Source: an uncultured Chryseobacterium sp. (lineage in GTDB: Bacteria > Bacteroidota > Bacteroidia > Flavobacteriales > Weeksellaceae). From it: DNA of 64,000 bases. This document shows, in pieces, positions 52,397 to 63,114 of the stretch. Where the stretch lies: NCBI GenBank assembly GCA_913778085.1, contig CAJYXJ010000027.1, positions 56,781 to 120,780 of the forward strand, given 5' to 3'. Position 1 is the first letter of the stretch, and every line of letters starts with the position of its first letter. Made by a program: the position numbers and the translations under genes. The notes under the pieces are model-generated. The model ran no database searches. It was not told where the DNA came from and worked only from the letters and a program-made list of their open reading frames with translations.

Positions 52397-52999
52397 TTAT
52401 TTTTTCATTGTGTGTGGATGTTGATGTTTTTTTCTGAGCAATTTTTTAAACCTGCTGTGGGCGGGATAGCTCCGGTTAGGTGTTAAGTTATTAAAAAAAA
52501 GTGCTACAAGCAATAAAATAAGGCATCCCGAAAGAACGGGCGACAGCACATACCAAAATCCCAGTTCGGGAATTTTTCCCGTTGAGCTTACGGCAATCAG
52601 TGCGGTAGCACCGCCCGGCGGATGTAAAGTTTTGGTATACTGCATCAGCACAATGGAAAAAGCCACCGCCAAAGGGGCGGCAAGCCATATGATCTCAGGA
52701 ACGATCTTATAAACCGTTACCCCTACCAAAGCTGAAATAACATGGCCCCCGACAACATTGCGGGGCTGCGCCAGAGGACTCTGGATAGCGCCGTAAATTA
52801 ACACACTCGACGCTCCGAAAGAACCGATCAGAAAAATATTTTCCGTTGCTGTAAGGCTGTGAGACTGGATAAAAGCAATAATCCCGATTCCGAAGAATGC
52901 GCCCATAAAAGACCAGAAATGTTCCTTGTAATCTACCAGCGTTTCCTTATAGATCACGTATTTTGAAACCCGGAATGTTCTTTTTATCATCTTCTTCAT
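52397..52999 (-). CDS. HPP-family integral membrane protein
   Basis: 200 residues with about four membrane helices and the defining motif KTLHPPGGATALIAV. A basic cytosolic tail ends the protein (FKKLLRKKHQHPHTMKK). Some members transport nitrite into plastids; bacterial substrates are unknown. First gene of the six-gene minus-strand operon (gaps 4, 17, 27, 17 and 11 bp). Confidence 0.9.
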   Translation of the reverse strand: MKKMIKRTFRVSKYVIYKETLVDYKEHFWSFMGAFFGIGIIAFIQSHSLTATENIFLIGSFGASSVLIYGAIQSPLAQPRNVVGGHVISALVGVTVYKIVPEIIWLAAPLAVAFSIVLMQYTKTLHPPGGATALIAVSSTGKIPELGFWYVLSPVLSGCLILLLVALFFNNLTPNRSYPAHSRFKKLLRKKHQHPHTMKK

Positions 53000-53163
53000 A
53001 ATATTTCAAAGTTACGGAATTTATCCGTTTACAAACGACTACAAATGAATTTAAATAATTTTCTACCGGCTCGGGCTGGAGAAACGGGCAATCTTTGCAA
53101 CAGAGATTTGAGAAAACAGTGAACGTCTCTGATCTGAATATTAACTTTTAAAAACTACACATT

Positions 53164-53496
53164 ATGTCACTAAGAAACAAAATTACATTGATCGGTCACA
53201 CAGGAAAAGAAGTAGAAGTGATGAACTTTGAAAACGGAACTTTAAAAGCCAGCGTATCGCTAGCCACCAGTGATCATTACACCAACGCAAAAGGGGAAAA
53301 AGTAGAAGAAACCCAATGGCACAATCTGGTTGCCTTCGGGAAAACGGCAGAGATCCTTCAGAAGTATGCTCCAAAAGGAAAAGAGCTTGCCGTAGAAGGG
53401 AAACTTACCTACCGGTCTTATGATGATAGAGACGGTGTGAAGAGATTTATTACCGAGATCCGGGTAGAAGAAATCCTCTTACTTGGAGGGAAATAA
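53164..53496 (+). CDS. ssb: Single-stranded DNA-binding protein
   Basis: 110 residues covering only the OB fold: MSLRNKITLIGHTGKEVEV, TQWHNLVAFGKTAEILQKYAPKGKELAVEGKLTYRSYDD, ITEIRVEEILLLGGK. It lacks the flexible acidic tail of canonical SSB (DDDIPF-type), so it is an accessory or short paralogue rather than the main replication SSB. Followed 17 bp later by an HRDC protein. Confidence 0.92.
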   Translation: MSLRNKITLIGHTGKEVEVMNFENGTLKASVSLATSDHYTNAKGEKVEETQWHNLVAFGKTAEILQKYAPKGKELAVEGKLTYRSYDDRDGVKRFITEIRVEEILLLGGK

Positions 53497-53513
53497 CCTT
53501 AAAAATCATTGCC

Positions 53514-53966
53514 ATGAAAGTAAAAGTTTTTAAAATAAGAATAAGCGAAGAATACCTTTATAAAGATCAGAGAATGCTTGATGCTTTTCTGGAATCGCAC
53601 GAAATCATCAAAGTGGAAACCGCTTTTGTGAATGACGAAAATTACTGGTCGGTGGTCATGTATTTTGATGAAATTAAGATGGTAAAGGACTCTGTTAAAG
53701 AGCCCAAGCACGTAAAGTATTCTGCAGAAGATGATACGCTGACCTCTGATGAAACGGCGATTCTGGATGCCTTGAAATGCTGGCGTTCGGAAAAGGCGAA
53801 AGAGCAGAATCTTCCGTCATATTTCATCGCGACCAATAAAGAACTGTTGTCGGTAGCCAAATATAAGCCGGCAAAGAAAGAAGAGCTTTTAGACATTAAA
53901 GGCTTCGGAAAACATAAGATTGAAAATTATGGCGAAGAAATTCTGGAGCTTTTGGAAAGCATATAG
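53514..53966 (+). CDS. HRDC-domain protein
   Basis: 150 residues. N-terminal half unknown, beta-rich (VKVFKIRISEEYLYKDQRM...VVMYFDEIK). C-terminal half an HRDC domain (ETAILDALKCWRSEKAKEQNLPSYFIATNKELLSVA, IKGFGKHKIENYGEEILELL) like that of RecQ and RNase D. Probably binds nucleic acid; its pairing with ssb supports a DNA-transaction role. Same pairing of N-domain and HRDC is found in Bacteroidota. Confidence 0.85.
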   Translation: MKVKVFKIRISEEYLYKDQRMLDAFLESHEIIKVETAFVNDENYWSVVMYFDEIKMVKDSVKEPKHVKYSAEDDTLTSDETAILDALKCWRSEKAKEQNLPSYFIATNKELLSVAKYKPAKKEELLDIKGFGKHKIENYGEEILELLESI

Positions 53967-54009
53967 TTTCAGATAAAAACACAAGTGAATGGAGTATTAT
54001 TTCAACCCT

Positions 54010-54042
54010 AAGCCGGAGATAACCATTCTCCGGCTTTTTGTT
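54010..54042 (+). terminator. Terminator of ssb-HRDC operon
   Basis: Perfect 10-bp stem AAGCCGGAGA/TCTCCGGCTT, 7-nt loop, T-tail. Confidence 0.88.
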
Positions 54043-54113
54043 TGTCTTAAAAGTCGGTTCAATTCCTTATTTTTGCTGCTTATAAATATTAATCATCATT
54101 TATCTGTTATAAA

Positions 54114-55466
54114 ATGAAACCAAGTTTAGCAAAAGGAACGAGAGATTTTACGGCATTGGAAGTTTCCCGGAGAAGATACATCATCACTATTTTACAGAAA
54201 AACTTTGAATTGTTCGGGTTTCAGCCGCTGGAAACGCCAAGCTTTGAAAATCTTTCTACGCTGACAGGAAAGTATGGGGAAGAAGGAGACCGGCTGATTT
54301 TTAAAATTTTAAATTCAGGAGATTACACCTCAAAGGTAAATCAGGAAGATTGGGGAAATAAAAGTCATCAGAAACTGACTTCCCAAATCTCGGACAAAGC
54401 CCTCCGTTACGACCTTACCGTACCTTTTGCGAGATTTGTGGCAATGAATCATAATCAGCTTACTTTCCCTTTTAAACGTTACCAGATTCAGCCGGTTTGG
54501 AGGGCAGACCGTCCGCAGAAGGGAAGATTCAGAGAGTTTTATCAATGTGATGCCGATGTGGTAGGAAGTGAAAGCCTTTTACAGGAAGTGGATCTGGTTC
54601 AGCTATATCTGAAATCATTTTCAGAACTTGGCGTTTCCGTAACCATTCATATCAACAATAGAAAAATCCTTTCCGGATTGGCAGAATTCGCCGGAATTAC
54701 TGATAAACTCATCGATTTTACCGTAGCATTGGATAAGTTGGATAAAATCGGGAAGGAAGGCGTTGTAAAGGAACTATTGGAACGCGGAATTACACAAGAA
54801 TCGATTGATAAGCTGGATTTCCTGTTTACCCAATCTGATGATGCACTGGAGAACCTGCTTCAGCTGAAAGAAAAATTCGCAGGAAATGAAACCGGATTGA
54901 AAGGGGTAGAGGAACTGGAAACCGTTATTACCCAATCTTTAAATCTTGGGATGGATATTCAGAACCTCAGGTTCGATATTACTTTAGCCAGAGGTCTGGA
55001 TTATTACACCGGGGCCATTTTTGAAGTGAAAGCGGATGAAGTGCAGATGGGTTCCATCGGCGGCGGCGGAAGATACGATAATCTCACGGAAGTTTTCGGA
55101 GTAAAAAATATCCCGGGAATCGGGATCTCCTTCGGATTGGACCGAATTTATCTGGTGATGGAAGAGCTGGGACTTTTCCCGGCAGAGGCAACTTCCAAAA
55201 CGGAATATCTCTTTGCAAATTTCGGAGGAGATGAAACCCTTGAAGCTTTAAAACTCATCAGACAGCTGAGGGAGAAAGGAATTTCCGCAGAGATCTATCC
55301 GGAAAATGCCAAGATCGGAAAACAGTTTATCTATGCCGAAAAGAAAGGTATCAGAAACCTTGTTTTCCTGGGTGAAGAAGAAATCACAAACGGAACGGTA
55401 ACGTATAAAGATCTTGAAGCAGGAGCACAGAAAACCGTTTCTTTAGAAGACTTTTTAAATAAATAA
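54114..55466 (+). CDS. hisS: Histidine-tRNA ligase
   Basis: 450 residues, class II synthetase. Motif 2 region [31 protein letters not shown], histidine-specific [15 protein letters not shown] and motif 3 [16 protein letters not shown]. The C-terminal anticodon-binding domain ends VSLEDFL. Charges tRNA-His. Cotranslated with the GNAT gene, whose start codon overlaps its stop by one base. Confidence 0.97.
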   Translation: MKPSLAKGTRDFTALEVSRRRYIITILQKNFELFGFQPLETPSFENLSTLTGKYGEEGDRLIFKILNSGDYTSKVNQEDWGNKSHQKLTSQISDKALRYDLTVPFARFVAMNHNQLTFPFKRYQIQPVWRADRPQKGRFREFYQCDADVVGSESLLQEVDLVQLYLKSFSELGVSVTIHINNRKILSGLAEFAGITDKLIDFTVALDKLDKIGKEGVVKELLERGITQESIDKLDFLFTQSDDALENLLQLKEKFAGNETGLKGVEELETVITQSLNLGMDIQNLRFDITLARGLDYYTGAIFEVKADEVQMGSIGGGGRYDNLTEVFGVKNIPGIGISFGLDRIYLVMEELGLFPAEATSKTEYLFANFGGDETLEALKLIRQLREKGISAEIYPENAKIGKQFIYAEKKGIRNLVFLGEEEITNGTVTYKDLEAGAQKTVSLEDFLNK

Positions 55467-56113
55467 TGAATCAGGTTCCGGAAGAACTTTTAGAAAAATG
55501 GCTTACAGGGTGGTCCATATCGAGGGGCAAGCCTTTGCCGGAAGCCTGGGAATCCGGGTACAGAGTTTTAGTAGGAGACGGGAAACAAAAAGCAAGATAT
55601 GTATTTCCGAAGGTAAATAAAGATTTTATTCAGCTTGCGGAATCGATTCATGAACCCTGGGTTTATCTTAAAGTCTGTGAACCTTTTGAGAAATTCAGAT
55701 CTGTGATCCCTGAACGATGGCAAATACAGCCTCAAGGTTATATGATGTACTGTCAGGAAAAAATGAATATTCGCGAAAACCCGCTTCCGGATGATTATTC
55801 GATGAAAGTATTTCAGCCTCAACCGGATTCTTTTATGGTGAAGATTTATACGGCGAATAAACAAGTGGCAGCTGTCGGCCGACTGATCCTTGTTGACGGA
55901 CTTGCAGTCTACGATAGAGTTGAAACCGATAAAGATTACCAGCGTAAAGGCTTTGCCACGCAGATCATAAAAGAGCTGGAATTCATTGCGTTATCCAAAG
56001 GGATTGTGGAAAATTTCTTAGTGGCTACTGCTCAGGGAAAACTTTTATATGAATCTCTTGGCTGGAAGATATACAGTCTTTACAGTACCATCGTTATTCC
56101 GGAAGATCATTGA
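55466..56113 (+). CDS. GNAT-family N-acetyltransferase
   Basis: 215 residues. C-terminal GNAT core: AAVGRLILVDGLAVYDRVETDKDYQRKGFATQIIKELE (acetyl-CoA loop QRKGFA) and GKLLYESLGWKIYSLYS. The N-terminal half is family-specific. Starts in the stop codon of hisS (TAATG), so translationally coupled. Substrate unknown. Confidence 0.88.
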   Translation: MNQVPEELLEKWLTGWSISRGKPLPEAWESGYRVLVGDGKQKARYVFPKVNKDFIQLAESIHEPWVYLKVCEPFEKFRSVIPERWQIQPQGYMMYCQEKMNIRENPLPDDYSMKVFQPQPDSFMVKIYTANKQVAAVGRLILVDGLAVYDRVETDKDYQRKGFATQIIKELEFIALSKGIVENFLVATAQGKLLYESLGWKIYSLYSTIVIPEDH

Positions 56114-56199
56114 ACTGTTTTATATATAAAATTCTGAATTTATCGAAACATCCATCGAAATTTCGTAATTTGTATGCTTAACGGTAAAACTAATGATTA

Positions 56200-57153
<954 letters not shown>

Positions 57154-57182
57154 TATCCGATTAATTTTTAAAAACTAAGTGT

Positions 57183-57980
57183 ATGGATAATTATCTTGAA
57201 ATCAATAGAGATTCGTGGAATGCAAAGGTAGAACCTCATCTGAAATCTGACTTTTATTTTGTGGATGAATTTCTGAAGGGACGAACATCTTTGAATTCAA
57301 TCGAACTTGAACTTTTGGGAAATGTGCAAAATAAAAGTATTCTGCATTTACAGTGTCATTTCGGACAGGACTCCATTTCTTTATCAAGATTGGGAGCAAA
57401 GGTCACTGGAATTGATTTGTCTGATAAAGCGATCGAAGCTGCCAGAGATCTTGCCCGGAAAGCACAAACCGACACAGAATTTATCTGTACGGATTTATAT
57501 AACCTTCCTAATATCTTAGACCGGAAATTTGATATTGTATTTACAAGTTACGGAACTATCGGCTGGCTTCCCGATCTGAAAAAATGGGCTGAAATTATCA
57601 GCTTGTTTTTAAGGCCCGCGGGAAAATTTATTATGGCGGAATTCCATCCGGTTGTATGGATGTTCGACGACGATTTCCAAGGCATCAGGTATAATTATTT
57701 TAACGAAAAGCCCATTGTTGAAATTTATGAAGGAACTTACGCCGATCAGTCGGCGGATCTGGTTCAGGAATACGTAATGTGGAATCACCCGCTTGCCGAC
57801 GTTCTTCAGAACCTTCTTCAGAATCGTATGGAAATCACGCATTTTAAAGAGCTTGACTGGTCTCCGTATCCTTGTTTCAGGCATGTCGATGAATTTGAAA
57901 AAGGAAAATGGAGAATTCCGCAGTTGGGTAATAAGATTCCGCTAGTTTATGCCGTCAAGGCCATAAAAAAGTCATCATAA
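57183..57980 (+). CDS. Class I SAM-dependent methyltransferase
   Basis: 265 residues. Motif I SILHLQCHFGQDSISLSRLGAKVTGIDLSDKAIEAARDLA is followed by FDIVFTSYGTIGWLPDLKKWAEII and LRPAGKFIMAEFHP: an ordinary SAM methyltransferase fold. HLQCHFGQD (with Cys in place of the usual Gly) is characteristic of a subgroup seen in bacteria. Acceptor unknown. Confidence 0.9.
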   Translation: MDNYLEINRDSWNAKVEPHLKSDFYFVDEFLKGRTSLNSIELELLGNVQNKSILHLQCHFGQDSISLSRLGAKVTGIDLSDKAIEAARDLARKAQTDTEFICTDLYNLPNILDRKFDIVFTSYGTIGWLPDLKKWAEIISLFLRPAGKFIMAEFHPVVWMFDDDFQGIRYNYFNEKPIVEIYEGTYADQSADLVQEYVMWNHPLADVLQNLLQNRMEITHFKELDWSPYPCFRHVDEFEKGKWRIPQLGNKIPLVYAVKAIKKSS

Positions 57981-58001
57981 TTAAGAATATGATGACTTTT
58001 T
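57966..58001 (+). terminator. Terminator overlapping the methyltransferase stop
   Basis: 13-bp stem AAAAAGTCATCAT/ATGATGACTTTTT; its first arm includes the last codons and touches the TAA. Confidence 0.8.
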
Positions 58002-58031
58002 GTATATGAATGTTAAAATAATCTATTCTGA

Positions 58032-58301
58032 TTAGCTAACTACCTCCTGAGCTTTGTTTCTTACCTCATCAGCTTTGTCCTGCGCCTGAGAAGCTACTTC
58101 ATTGGCTCTGTCCTTTACTTGAGAAGCCACATTGTTTGCTTTATCTTTAAGATCATTGCTCCATTTGTTAATATTATCTTTTGCCGTATTGATCTTGTCT
58201 TTTACTATTTGTTTCTCCTCATCAGAAGAATTTTTGTATTTCCAATAGGCTATTGCACCTAAACCGACTAAAGCTAATAAGCCTTTTGTTTTATTTCCCA
58301 T
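58032..58301 (-). CDS. YtxH-like protein with amphipathic repeats
   Basis: 89 residues: an N-terminal membrane helix (GLLALVGLGAIAYWKYKN) followed by long amphipathic helices with KDKANNVASQVKDRANEVASQAQDKAD-type 11-residue repeats like LEA/apolipoprotein helices. Such proteins are commonly stress-related and membrane-associated in Bacteroidota. Role inferred from pattern only. Confidence 0.8.
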   Translation of the reverse strand: MGNKTKGLLALVGLGAIAYWKYKNSSDEEKQIVKDKINTAKDNINKWSNDLKDKANNVASQVKDRANEVASQAQDKADEVRNKAQEVVS

Positions 58302-58399
58302 GATTTCTATTTTTTAAATGTTAATATTAAACTTTGTTGTTAGTTATCATGTAAAATACGTGCCAAAAAAAAGGGAGGACTTATAAAATAATGTTAAAT

Positions 58400-59242
58400 T
58401 TATTCGAATATCTCAAAATCTTGCCCGTCAAAACTGGCAAAGACCATAGTAGGATGGGAATCCTGATGGAAGATATTTCCTTCCTGATCAATGGCAATGG
58501 CCCCGGCGAAACCGCCAATGGCTTTTAACTCATCAAAGGTTTTCTGGAAAGCATCTTCCAACATCATCCCGTCGGTAACCCGGGTTACAATCTTTGCAGC
58601 AGTAGCATTACTTACAATATCTTCACCCACTCCGGTACAGCTTACGGCACAGAAAGAATTGGCATAATTTCCGGCAACCGTTGCAGAATCGGAAATACGG
58701 CCAGGAATTTCAAAGCCTTTTCCTCCGGTGGAAGTAGCGGCTGCCAATTTTCCGTCTTTATCGATGGCTACACAGCCTACGGTCCCTTTTCCCCCGTTCT
58801 TCAGCTTTTCCTCATATTCTTTTCTCCGCTGGGAAGTTTCGGTGGAGTGGTTTTCAAAACCGTGTTCGGCTGCATATTTTTTGGCTCCGCTCCCGCCCAA
58901 GACTCTGTCATCTTCTCCTATAAGTGCTTTCGCCACGAGGATCGGATTTTTTACATTCTCAATATTGATGACTCCGCTCATTTTTTCAGTTTCCCCATTG
59001 ATGATGGCCGCACTCATCCGGATTATGCCATCGCCCTGGATCTGTGAGCCGGTTCCTGCATTGTAGAGCTCGTCGTCTTCCAAAAGCGAAACCGCATAGG
59101 CGACCGTATCAAATGCAGAATGTGTCTGTAAATAGTTGTAAGAGTTTTGTGCGATATTTTTAAGCGAATTCTGTTTGGCGGTCTTTACGTCGTGGCTCTG
59201 TCCGCTTTCCGAGAAAAATCCGCCGTGGATGATTATTTTCAT
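58400..59242 (-). CDS. iaaA: Isoaspartyl peptidase / L-asparaginase
   Basis: 280 residues, Ntn-hydrolase. The autocleavage site and nucleophile are at GKGTVGCVAID with Thr154. ALYNAGTGSQ-like LYNAGTGSQIQGDG and IPGRISDSATVAGNYAN are family segments. It splits beta-aspartyl dipeptides. Placed next to cyanophycinase, which releases beta-Asp-Arg, so it completes cyanophycin breakdown. It is 80 bp from cphB on the same strand. Confidence 0.93.
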   Translation of the reverse strand: MKIIIHGGFFSESGQSHDVKTAKQNSLKNIAQNSYNYLQTHSAFDTVAYAVSLLEDDELYNAGTGSQIQGDGIIRMSAAIINGETEKMSGVINIENVKNPILVAKALIGEDDRVLGGSGAKKYAAEHGFENHSTETSQRRKEYEEKLKNGGKGTVGCVAIDKDGKLAAATSTGGKGFEIPGRISDSATVAGNYANSFCAVSCTGVGEDIVSNATAAKIVTRVTDGMMLEDAFQKTFDELKAIGGFAGAIAIDQEGNIFHQDSHPTMVFASFDGQDFEIFE

Positions 59243-59322
59243 ATCTATATTGTAATTGATGTTTGATCAATGAATTTTAACTTGCCGACGATAATAATTA
59301 ATAATTTAATGATCAATTATTA

Positions 59323-60213
59323 TTACCGGTCCTGTGGAATCGGGTTAAATTGTGAGTTTTCGATCGTTAAAGTTTTTGTCGTAAGATCATAATGATCGTT
59401 CATCGACATGACATGGACCGTCAGGTTGTCAATGGAAATCGGTTCGCCAAGATTAATATTGGTTAAATTGGTATCTTTAATAAATCTTCCGTCTACTAAG
59501 ATCACGAGTCCCGAACCTACGGCAGTCATCACTTCATTATGGATATAAAGCCCCGTATCTTCACCCAGACCGATACCCAAAGTTCTGGGGTTATTCACTA
59601 CCGCCTGGAAGAGTCTTCCGATTCTTCCCCGCTGTACAAAGTGTGTGTCGATAATCACATTATCGATTAAACCAAGCCCTTGTGTAGTTTTAATTTCTCC
59701 TTTCAGCAGAGATTCCGAGCTGCTTCCCTGGTAGATCATATTTTCCGATGCCGCTGCGGCTCCGGCAGATGTACCCGAATAAATGAAATCCTGCTCCTGA
59801 TATTTTAGTAAAATGGTATCGTGAAATCTTGTTCCGCCAAGAATTGAAGTTAACCTCAACTGATCTCCACCAGTAAACATAACTACATCTGCAGCATTGG
59901 CCCGTGCTACAATAGGATCGGAGTTGGCCTCGTCACGATTATGAATATCGAGAATATTAACATTTTTGGCACCTAAAAATTCAAATGCTTTTTTATATTC
60001 TGATCCTACAATTTGCGGAATCTGGGAAGCCGTTGTAATAATTTCAATCACCGAATCTTCCTTATGCTTAGATTCGTTAATAATTTTTCTAAGAATCCCT
60101 CTTTCAAAAAAATTGAGGTTTTTTTCTATGTTCTGATCAAAATCGGTTTCAGCAAAACTGCCTTTATTAACAGCACCCCCGATCACAATTAATTTTCCAA
60201 CTGGTTTAATCAT
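59323..60213 (-). CDS. cphB: Cyanophycinase
   Basis: 296 residues from ATG 60213; an in-frame TTG at 60222 falls inside the -7 promoter box and so cannot be the start. S51-type serine peptidase: VMFTGGDQLRLTSIL, nucleophile IYSGTSAGAAAASENM, DTHFVQRGRIGRLF. It degrades the storage polymer cyanophycin to beta-aspartyl-arginine dipeptides. Divergent from cphA, with iaaA downstream. Confidence 0.95.
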   Translation of the reverse strand: MIKPVGKLIVIGGAVNKGSFAETDFDQNIEKNLNFFERGILRKIINESKHKEDSVIEIITTASQIPQIVGSEYKKAFEFLGAKNVNILDIHNRDEANSDPIVARANAADVVMFTGGDQLRLTSILGGTRFHDTILLKYQEQDFIYSGTSAGAAAASENMIYQGSSSESLLKGEIKTTQGLGLIDNVIIDTHFVQRGRIGRLFQAVVNNPRTLGIGLGEDTGLYIHNEVMTAVGSGLVILVDGRFIKDTNLTNINLGEPISIDNLTVHVMSMNDHYDLTTKTLTIENSQFNPIPQDR

Positions 60214-60219
60214 AGGATG

Positions 60220-60227
60220 CAAAGTTA
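60220..60227 (-). promoter_or_regulatory. -7 box of cphB promoter
   Basis: TAACTTTG on the minus strand, only 6 bp before the ATG at 60213; a TTTC sits 20 bp upstream. Implies a very short or absent leader. Confidence 0.5.
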
Positions 60228-60410
60228 AAAAATTATTAATAGGTAGAGAAATTCGTTCTTATCGAAATTAATCATAAGGATTTAATATTTATTGATGATT
60301 TTCATTTATTTTTTGCAAATGTTTAATTGTGGTATAGTTTCATTTGGGGTTTTGCATTATCTTTGGTACTAAATGCAGTTATTGTTAACTATTAAAAATG
60401 CAAATAGACT

Positions 60411-63041
60411 ATGAAAATTGAGAAGATACAGGCGTTGCGCGGCCCTAATATTTGGAGTATCAGAAGAAAAAAGCTGATACAGATGAGATTGGATCTCGAA
60501 GAAATGGAAAATTATCCTACCAATAAAATCGATGGGTTTCGGGAAAGAATCGAAAAGCTGATCCCTTCCTTACTCTCTCACCGTTGTTCCGAAGGGATGG
60601 AAGGCGGATTTTTTCATCGTGTGGAGACCGGAACATGGATGGGCCACGTCATCGAGCATATTGCGCTGGAAATTCAGACGCTTGCGGGAATGGACGTGGG
60701 TTTCGGGAGAACCCGTGAAACGAGAACGCCGGGCGTCTATAATGTCGTATTCAACTATATTGAAGAAAATGCTGGGATTTACGCTGCAGAACAATCTGTG
60801 GCCATTGCCGAAGCATTGATCAAAGGAGAGGAATATGATCTGAATGCCTGTATCAAGACATTAAAAGAAATCAGGGAGCGGGTGCGCCTCGGCCCTTCTA
60901 CGGGAAGTATCGTGGAAGAGGCAGTTTCCCGGAGAATTCCGTGGATCCGTCTGGGAACGAATTCTCTGGTTCAGCTGGGATATGGCGTCAACCAGCAGCG
61001 CTTCCAGGCAACGATTACCGGAAATACCAGTTCCATTGCCGTAGATATTGCATGTAATAAAGAGTTAACAAAAAGAATGTTGCATGATGCGGCGATCCCT
61101 GTTCCCATCGGAGACCTCATCACCGATGAAGAAGGTTTGGATGCCGTAGTAAGAAAAATAGGATATCCCGTGGTGATCAAGCCTTTGGACGGCAATCATG
61201 GAAAAGGTTCTTCCATTAATGTAAACGATTGGGAAGCTGCGAAGATAGGATTACAGCACGCCCAGAAATATTCCAATAGAGTTATTGTCGAGAAATACAT
61301 TACCGGATATGATTTCAGGGTATTGGTGATTAATAATAAAATGGTGGCGGCCGCGAGGAGGGTTCCGGCACACGTTGTAGGCGATGGCGAACTGAATCTT
61401 CAGCAGCTGATCGATAAAGAAAATAAAGACCCGAGAAGAGGCTACGGACATGAAAATGTTTTAACAGAAATCCTGATCGACAAGGATACGACGGAACTGC
61501 TCGAAAAACTGCATTACACCCTTGAAACCGTACCTCAGAGAGGTGAGGTAGTTTATTTAAAATCAACGGCTAATCTCTCCACCGGTGGGACTTCCATCGA
61601 CGTAACCGATATGGTTCATCCGGAGAATATCACAATGGCAGAAAGGATTTCCAAAATCATCGGTCTTGATGTCTGCGGAATCGATATCATGGCTGAAAAT
61701 CTTACCCAGCCTCTTAAAGAAAGCGGCGGTGCAATTATTGAGGTTAATGCTGCTCCGGGATTCAGGATGCACCTTGCTCCGAGTGAAGGATTGCCGAGAA
61801 ACGTGGCGGCTCCGGTAGTGGATATGCTGTACCCACAGGGAAAACCATTTACTATTCCTATTATTGCCGTAACGGGAACCAATGGAAAAACAACAACGAC
61901 AAGGCTGATCTCCCATATTGTTAAAAGCAATGGATACCGTGTAGGTTTCACCACTTCAGACGGAATTTACATTCAGAATACGATGCTGACGAAAGGAGAT
62001 ACCACAGGTCCTCTTTCCGCAGAATTTATCCTGAAAGATCCTACCGTGGAATTTGCGGTTCTGGAAACGGCCCGAGGCGGGATTTTACGTTCCGGATTAG
62101 GGTTTTCACAGTGTGACATCGGGGTACTGACTAATATCAAGGAGGATCATTTAGGATTAAATGACATCCACAATCTGAAAGATCTTACCCGTGTAAAAAG
62201 GGTGGTTCTCGACAGTGTAAAGAAAAACGGATGGAGTGTGATGAACGCCGATGACGAATATTCGATGAGAATTATAAACGATCTGCATTCCAATATCGCT
62301 ATTTTCAGCATGGATGAGAACAATCCGCACATCAGAAAATATGCAAAGGAGGGAAAGATTACCTGCGTCTATGAGGATGGTTTTGTAACCATCAAAAAAG
62401 GCGACTGGAAGATCAGGATCGGGAAGGCCAAAGACTTTCCGATTACCATGGAAGGCAAAGCCAAATTCATGATCGAAAACGTATTGGCGGCAAGCTTAGC
62501 GTCTTACCTGCATGGTTTTGGGATCGAAGATATTTCAAATTCCTTACGTACATTTATTCCAAGCGCACAACTTACTCCGGGAAGGCTGAATGTATTTAAA
62601 TTCAAAAGTTTTAAGGTTTTAATTGATTTTGCCCATAATCCGGCAGGATATGAAGCGATCGAAGATTATCTGAAAAATGTGGAAGCAACCAAGAAGATCG
62701 GTATTATTTCAGGGGTTGGCGACCGACGGGACGGTGATATCCGCGAGTGCGGAAAGATTGCGGGAAGGATGTTCGACCACATTATTATCCGTAACGAAAA
62801 GCATTTGCGCGGCAGAACCGAAGACGAGATCAACGGATTGATTATCGAAGGGATGCAGTCTTCCGGAAGGGATGTCAGCTATGAGATCATCCCGAAAGAA
62901 ATCGAAGCCTTAAAACACGCCATGGGCATGGCCGAGGAAGGAACCTTCATTACCGCTCTGAGCGATGTGATTTCCAATGCTATCGATCTGGTTCAGGAAT
63001 ATCAGGCAAGGGAACTGATGGAGGATGACAAGATTCAGTAG
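60411..63041 (+). CDS. cphA: Cyanophycin synthetase
   Basis: 876 residues, full length. N-terminal domain (MKIEKIQALRGPNIWSIRRKKLIQMRLDLEEME), an ATP-grasp ligase (around 215-470: GYPVVIKPLDGNHGKGSSINV, IIEVNAAPGFRMH) and a Mur-ligase-like half (P-loop VTGTNGKTTTTRL near residue 490, TTGPLSAEFILKD, NVLAASLASYL). It polymerises Asp and Arg into cyanophycin using ATP. With cphB and iaaA on the opposite strand it forms a storage-polymer cycle. Confidence 0.96.
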   Translation: MKIEKIQALRGPNIWSIRRKKLIQMRLDLEEMENYPTNKIDGFRERIEKLIPSLLSHRCSEGMEGGFFHRVETGTWMGHVIEHIALEIQTLAGMDVGFGRTRETRTPGVYNVVFNYIEENAGIYAAEQSVAIAEALIKGEEYDLNACIKTLKEIRERVRLGPSTGSIVEEAVSRRIPWIRLGTNSLVQLGYGVNQQRFQATITGNTSSIAVDIACNKELTKRMLHDAAIPVPIGDLITDEEGLDAVVRKIGYPVVIKPLDGNHGKGSSINVNDWEAAKIGLQHAQKYSNRVIVEKYITGYDFRVLVINNKMVAAARRVPAHVVGDGELNLQQLIDKENKDPRRGYGHENVLTEILIDKDTTELLEKLHYTLETVPQRGEVVYLKSTANLSTGGTSIDVTDMVHPENITMAERISKIIGLDVCGIDIMAENLTQPLKESGGAIIEVNAAPGFRMHLAPSEGLPRNVAAPVVDMLYPQGKPFTIPIIAVTGTNGKTTTTRLISHIVKSNGYRVGFTTSDGIYIQNTMLTKGDTTGPLSAEFILKDPTVEFAVLETARGGILRSGLGFSQCDIGVLTNIKEDHLGLNDIHNLKDLTRVKRVVLDSVKKNGWSVMNADDEYSMRIINDLHSNIAIFSMDENNPHIRKYAKEGKITCVYEDGFVTIKKGDWKIRIGKAKDFPITMEGKAKFMIENVLAASLASYLHGFGIEDISNSLRTFIPSAQLTPGRLNVFKFKSFKVLIDFAHNPAGYEAIEDYLKNVEATKKIGIISGVGDRRDGDIRECGKIAGRMFDHIIIRNEKHLRGRTEDEINGLIIEGMQSSGRDVSYEIIPKEIEALKHAMGMAEEGTFITALSDVISNAIDLVQEYQARELMEDDKIQ

Positions 63042-63062
63042 ATACTGATAAAGATCAGATTT

Positions 63063-63091
63063 GGCGGCACCAAAGGTGCCGCCGAAATTTT
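63063..63091 (+). terminator. Terminator of cphA
   Basis: Perfect 9-bp GC-rich stem GGCGGCACC/GGTGCCGCC, AAA loop, AAATTTT tail. Confidence 0.82.
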
Positions 63092-63114
63092 GATTATCAA
63101 TCAAATACATAAAG

